A stretch of DNA of 64,000 nucleotides. It comes from Strongylocentrotus droebachiensis (lineage: Eukaryota; Echinodermata; Echinoidea; Camarodonta; Strongylocentrotidae). A model generated the notes under the pieces. It had not been told where the DNA came from, made no database searches, and was given only the letters and a program-made list of their open reading frames with translations. The position numbers and the translations under genes are program-made. Of the stretch, positions 59,348 to 64,000 are shown one piece after another. How positions within the stretch are numbered: the first letter of the stretch is position 1; each line of letters starts with the position of its first letter. The stretch lies in NCBI GenBank assembly GCA_035222895.1, contig JAVYIG010000694.1, positions 306,001-370,000 on the forward strand, given 5' to 3'.

Positions 59348-59751
59348 TCCGAAATGCCCAACATCTCTATTCCAATGCCTTTGTGTACCTTCTGTAATAT
59401 TGCTGTCATTTCTGTAATGCTCCACCTAGCTTAAATGTATTTCTTTCTCATAGCAAACTAAGAGCTAGACTAAGAGTCGAACCACCACAATTCAATTTGA
59501 AGACAAAGTATAGAACACAACTAATAGAATTGAACATGATCTAGATCTGTTCACCACATCTTCTAATGGAGTATGTCATCGCATTAAAACGTGCATGCCA
59601 CTATTCTTCCTTCTTTACACGCATTTTGTATAGGGTTTATCTTGATTCTTAATACTTTTAAAGTCCATCTATGATCAGCTGGAACACATAGTGCTTGACT
59701 AAGAGTACCAAATAGGACATTTAAAGGTGGTAGCATGAGCCGATGCTACAT

Positions 59752-60312
59752 AATTTGATTTGATTTATTTACCAACAGCAATACATTTCATACAATAATT
59801 TACGTATACAGGAAGAGAAACTATTGGTTGGTAAAAGGGGTCAGATAATAGCACATGTGCTAGTCGAGCCTAACCCCTTAAACAGCTAAACAAAGTATTT
59901 TGGTACAGATCAGTTTAGGTAACGTAACAAAACAAAAAAAATGAATTTACTTTTACAATCGATACTTTAAAACAAACAAGAATCAGTACTCAACAATGTC
60001 TTACAATAAACAAACTAATAATGTAAAATATGAATTATGAATTGTGTACACTTGATATTTCATTCATGACTTGTTCAACAAATGACTTGTAACATAATTC
60101 CGAAACCTTGTTAATCTGACATCAACAGGTAATCTATTCCAAAATTCACTGCCCACAAAAGACAATGAAAATTGACCTTGTGTCGTTCTTAATTTTGGAA
60201 GACGTAATTGTGCACCTTCTTTTTGTCTTGTGGGATAGCTATGTTCTATAATGTCACAGTACTCTAGCATAATGATGTAGCCTTTGATAAGTGTATAGGT
60301 CAGTGTAGACAA
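59752..60312 (-). pseudogene. 5'-truncated LINE: ORF2 C terminus and 3' UTR
   Basis: Reverse frame 60312-60064 includes HSYPTRQKEGAQLRLPKLRT, then SEFWNRLPVDVR and ending SHLLNKS: the R-x-x-x-G-x-x-S, F-W-N-x-L-P pattern of non-LTR retrotransposon ORF2 ends. After the stop comes about 300 bp of UTR ending in an AAATCAAATCAAAT tail near 59752. Confidence 0.85.
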
Positions 60313-60702
60313 ATGAATTAGAGAAAAGGACGTTGTTCCTTAATTCTTTGCGACTATTCCTTTTCCCCCGGCTTTTTTCTTCAAATATGTGTTTTGCCTA
60401 GGGTTTATTACGATTCTTCATTCTTAGAAACGATTGGAGCACCATTCTCGGGGAGGGGGGTGACTTGGAGCTCCATACAGGATTTCACAAAAGAGAAATA
60501 TACAAATGAAAATTTTCTTCTCTGTAAACTTGTAAAGGTCTGCGTACAGAAACAAACAGGAGAGAGTGACATCTGTCTCGAGAATGTCGTTGCAATTTAC
60601 TGCTATATAGTTAATTACATTTGTGGCTTGCATATTTGTCTTCAATACCCCACGACTTTCTTTTTCGATCTGATGACTCAAGCCACGATGAGACAAGTCA
60701 TT

Positions 60703-60706
60703 TAAA

Positions 60707-60742
<36 letters not shown>
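60703..60742. repeat. (CT)n microsatellite
   Basis: Near-perfect CT run of about 40 bp. Confidence 0.95.
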
Positions 60743-60744
<2 letters not shown>

Positions 60745-60768
60745 CCTCTCTCAACCCAGGTGCATTAA

Positions 60769-61306
60769 AGGGAGCCAAAACCTTCATACTAAGTTACTTT
60801 ATTGTAAAGTTTAAAAGATTTGAATAAAATCAGTGAAAATTTGAACAAAATCGGGCAAGGAATAAGGAAGTTAGAGCTTTTTGAAATGACTAGTCACTAG
60901 AGGGCGATATTCAATTTGATGACATCATCTGTGGACAACTCTCCATGCCTTTTGTACATACAATTTCACAACTTTTTCTTTTTCTTCGTATTTATTTGTG
61001 TTCTTGATCCGACTTCATAACATGTGAAGTAGAATATCATTTTGCATTCTATATCTTGCTTTCAGAAGAGTAGATTATCTCAATCACAAAAAAGAAGGAC
61101 AAACATGAAATTTGATGTACAAAAGGCATGGAGAGTTGTCCACAGATGATGTCATCAAATTGAATATCGCCCTCTAGTGACTAGTCATTTCAAAAAGCTT
61201 TAACTTCCTTATTCCTTGCCCGATTTTGTTCAAATTTTCACTGATTTTATTCAAATCTTTTAAACTTTACAATAAAAGTAACTTAGTATGAAGGTTTTGG
61301 TTCCCT
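60769..61306. mobile_element. Near-perfect foldback element, TTAA duplication
   Basis: TTAA at 60765-60768 and 61307-61310. Arms of about 190 bp are almost identical inverted copies: AGGGAGCCAAAACCTTCATA, CACTAGAGGGCGATATTCAA, CAACTCTCCATGCCTTTTGT. Short central spacer of about 150 bp. No coding capacity. Confidence 0.92.
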
Positions 61307-62276
61307 TTAATATTACAAATTTGTTGGCTGAAAAAGAGGGAAAAGAGAAGAGTTTGGTAGAGGTAATGATGATGTGTTTTTAAAGAGGAGAGAAAGGGAG
61401 AAACAGATAGAACTTTTTCAGGGACAAAATAGAGACGATTTCGGAAAGTTGAATTTTTAAAACGAATAAGGTATTATCATTCACAAAGGGGCGGGGGGGG
61501 GGGCTTTATCTTTGGCGTTCACTGAGCTTGCAAGGGATTGGGGTACGGAGAAACAGGGTGGGGGGGGGGGGGGCTCCCAGTTTTTGCCGGTCTTATTATC
61601 AGATGCTAGTCTTATCAGAGTCTTTACCAATTTCATACTGACTACATATACATGTAACTATAAGTGGGAATCATAACTTCTCTAAAACAAAATATTTAAC
61701 AAATAAAGTCAAACCGGTCATCAATAATTTGTGAGCACACTTGACTTTCCTCAACCGATGTCAATTAAGTGACGTTTTTGGATTAGTCGCATAATCTTTT
61801 AAATATGTCAACGGTCATTTTTCACGCGGTCGACATCTGTTATCCCTTTATTGGTCAATCGAATTACAATGACATGCTCTGTCCTGTCATGGTAGTTAAC
61901 TTTCACTCATCTTGTCTTGGAAGATTTATTGCTGTCTCACGATTCTAGTTCAGAAAGTATATAGGTTCGCTTGCTGCCCGCACCGATCGAACTGGCCGCC
62001 GGAGGCCACTACGTTGACGTGTAAAGAATTGATGTGGGGGTACACGCGCTCCGAAAAAACCGTAAGCATAAAATACAAAAATAATGTGCCCTCCTCTCCT
62101 GCGTGCCCATGTAAGAATTCTAGACTAAATATGCACCTGTAAAATGTGATAATTTTTTTCTTCTTTTTCTGACTGTTTTCGTACTTTTTTTTTCTTTTTT
62201 ATATGTTTGTTTAATTTACTTAAATTTAGGGAAAGAGCACTCCCAAAATGTGACTCTTTTTCCTTTCCCTCTTCTG

Positions 62277-62329
62277 TTTTTCTCCCCTTTCTCTCCCCTT
62301 TCCCTCCCCCTTCTCTCTCTCTCTCCCTC

Positions 62330-62365
<36 letters not shown>

Positions 62366-62412
62366 GCTCTCTCTCTCTCTTTCTCTCTTTCTCTCTATCT
62401 TCTCCTCTCTCT
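62277..62412. repeat. (CT)n-rich low-complexity tract
   Basis: CCCTTTCTCTCCCC passing into CTCTCT runs; all frames here are artefacts. Confidence 0.9.
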
Positions 62413-62827
62413 GCTTTATATCATATAATTTTGGGAATTATGACCCCCCCCCCCCCTCCCCGTCAGAGATTCTTAGATCTGCTACTACGTTGACGTGTGC
62501 TTGTCCGTGAGTTTGGCAAGCAAAATAGATTGACCAGCCGACAGGTGGATATCTATTTGAATTTGTTGTAAGATGGGGTTCATAGGCGGACAATCTTGAG
62601 TTGGAAGGAAGTCAAGATGAGATACAGTCATCGCGGTATTCTCCAATTTTCTTCTCTAATCAGTGCCGAAATGGAGCATGGTATAAGACGCGAATGAAAT
62701 ACTGATATGCTATATAATGCAGAGATATTTCTTGAACTAACTAAATTAAATTAAATAAGAATGGGTTTATATGAAATATAAAGAGCACTTTATTTATTGG
62801 TGTAGTCTTCATAATGCATTACTGAGA

Positions 62828-63335
62828 TAAAGGTCCCATTGGCAGGTCAAAATCAATGAAAAGGTTATATTAACGGCATTTGAAAGACAATACTGATTTA
62901 GAACTTCCCTCAAAACAAAAAGGTTTGAAAATTGCTTTTTGTAGAGTGGGAAAATAAAGACCATTAGTAAACTGTTGTCGAATCGACATGAGTGATTGCA
63001 ATCACCTAAGTAAGCTTGAATCTGATTTTAAGATCCTTGTACAGAATGGTCGTACGTTTTGTGCTTCACAAAGTTTCAATCAATATAATGTTGGCCATTA
63101 CAAGTAGTGGGTTATTGATGTATAGACAAATGCTCATGTACCTGTTACAGCTCATTTTATGTAGGTTATTACAAAAGAAAAAAATATGTCAGTCAGTCAC
63201 TCAATAGTGTCTGACAGGGAAGTCCAGAAAGTAAACGGGTTATTGTTGCATAATTTGAATACTAGGACACTGCTAACGTTTAAATTTCACAAATTTCACA
63301 TACATGAAATATTCATCATTCTCGCAAAATTATAC
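62828..63335. repeat. Dispersed repeat B, copy 2 (uninterrupted)
   Basis: Same element as 30147-30612 but intact from AAAGGTCCCATTGGCAG onward; it shows the pre-insertion arrangement of copy 1. Confidence 0.88.
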
Positions 63336-63339
63336 TGAA

Positions 63340-64000
63340 TTTGATGTTTGCTTTAAACCAAACTCCCCTTTGATAATAGAAGTTAAATATACTGATTCAG
63401 TAGCTTGCTCTAGTTTGTTTTAAGTGTTGCCTACTTATCGGCATGAAGTATAATAAAACTATGAAAATATTTTTAAAAAGGTCACATTAATGTCTTCACT
63501 TAACATCTACTTAAGGGCAATTGAAAGTCAATACATCAAAGGAATTTCCTCATTTCTACTAATTAACACAAATTTGATGAAATTTCCATACATTAAGGAA
63601 ACTTCTTGACTTAATTCAAGTAAAATGGTTGACTATATCGCCTTTTTCCCCCTTCTCCCTCTTCAGGCTCGCGTCTTTCCAGGCTTTCTCACTCCCTCAT
63701 AGACACACGTTAACTAGGCTCAAGACTTTCCCCGATTTATCCGTTGAGATCCTGGATCCGTCTTCAAACTCTCATGTTTACGGGTGTTAGGACGATATAG
63801 AGATTGGGCGGAAATCTCTCTAGGACTGTCTAGGTTCATCATCAGATATAAGAGGTAAGCCCGCGGATCCAGGGTTTATAAACCTGTAAAAGAGTAACCT
63901 GTCAGGTTTAACGGAGTGACTTTTTTTTTGCTGTGTCATAATTATCAGGTACACGTACAAATTGGCACTTGTATATTGGAATACCATGAAGACAAGAACC
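63340..64000. other. Window end, no gene recognised
   Basis: AT-rich then mixed DNA. A possible donor (AAGAG|GTAAGC near 63855) follows a less AT-rich stretch at 63650-63853, but there is no coding frame to support an exon. Confidence 0.4.

Overview
The window is eukaryotic genomic DNA: AT-rich, intron-rich and dense in small mobile elements. The style (poly-G/C-flanked hAT-like elements, tRNA-derived SINEs, many short foldback elements, frequent acatgtacatgt motifs) suggests a marine deuterostome, most likely an echinoderm such as a sea urchin. The species call is inference. Nearly all long open frames are accidental; the real coding sequence is split into short exons, which I reconstructed by splice sites, reading phase and similarity to known families.

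Two genes are supported, arranged head to head. On the minus strand, 33537 down to 8348, is an orthologue of STARD3 (MLN64): 11 coding exons, 517 codons plus stop, with a four-helix MENTAL domain, a phospho-FFAT-like motif and a C-terminal START lipid-binding domain. Its 5' UTR probably continues to about 38 or 42 kb. On the plus strand, 44611 to 57116, is an orthologue of UBXN4 (UBXD2/erasin): 12 coding exons, 497 codons plus stop, with an N-terminal UAS-like domain, a charged coiled-coil, a UBX domain, a hydrophobic membrane segment and a strongly conserved C-terminal tail. All exon phases join cleanly in both genes. Both products act at the endoplasmic reticulum: STARD3 tethers late endosomes to ER VAP proteins and moves sterol, and UBXN4 is an ER-membrane recruiter of p97/VCP for ERAD. 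A shared or closely spaced promoter region is possible.

Layout: 1-5 kb has no recognisable gene, only local duplications. About 5.1-8.35 kb is the likely 3' UTR and flank of STARD3. 8.35-33.5 kb holds STARD3 with introns full of repeats: two satellite arrays (14.4-16.3 and 17.1-18.6 kb), a 72-bp minisatellite (27.3-28.3 kb), LINE fragments, SINEs, a piggyBac-like element, hAT-like elements and a decayed duplicate of a START exon. 33.5-44.6 kb is the interval between the two start codons, with several nested elements. 44.6-57.1 kb holds UBXN4, whose 5.2-kb first intron carries a double palindrome made from three copies of one ~0.85-kb unit. 57.1-64 kb is downstream DNA with dispersed repeats, a LINE tail and a 0.54-kb foldback element.

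The least familiar structure is the repeat system at 41.9-48.2 kb: modules ending in TAGAC(A/C)GAA, arranged as nested inverted repeats, one copy flanked by an 8-bp direct repeat. It resembles a mobile foldback family that I do not recognise. No CRISPR array, rRNA gene or convincing functional tRNA gene was seen.
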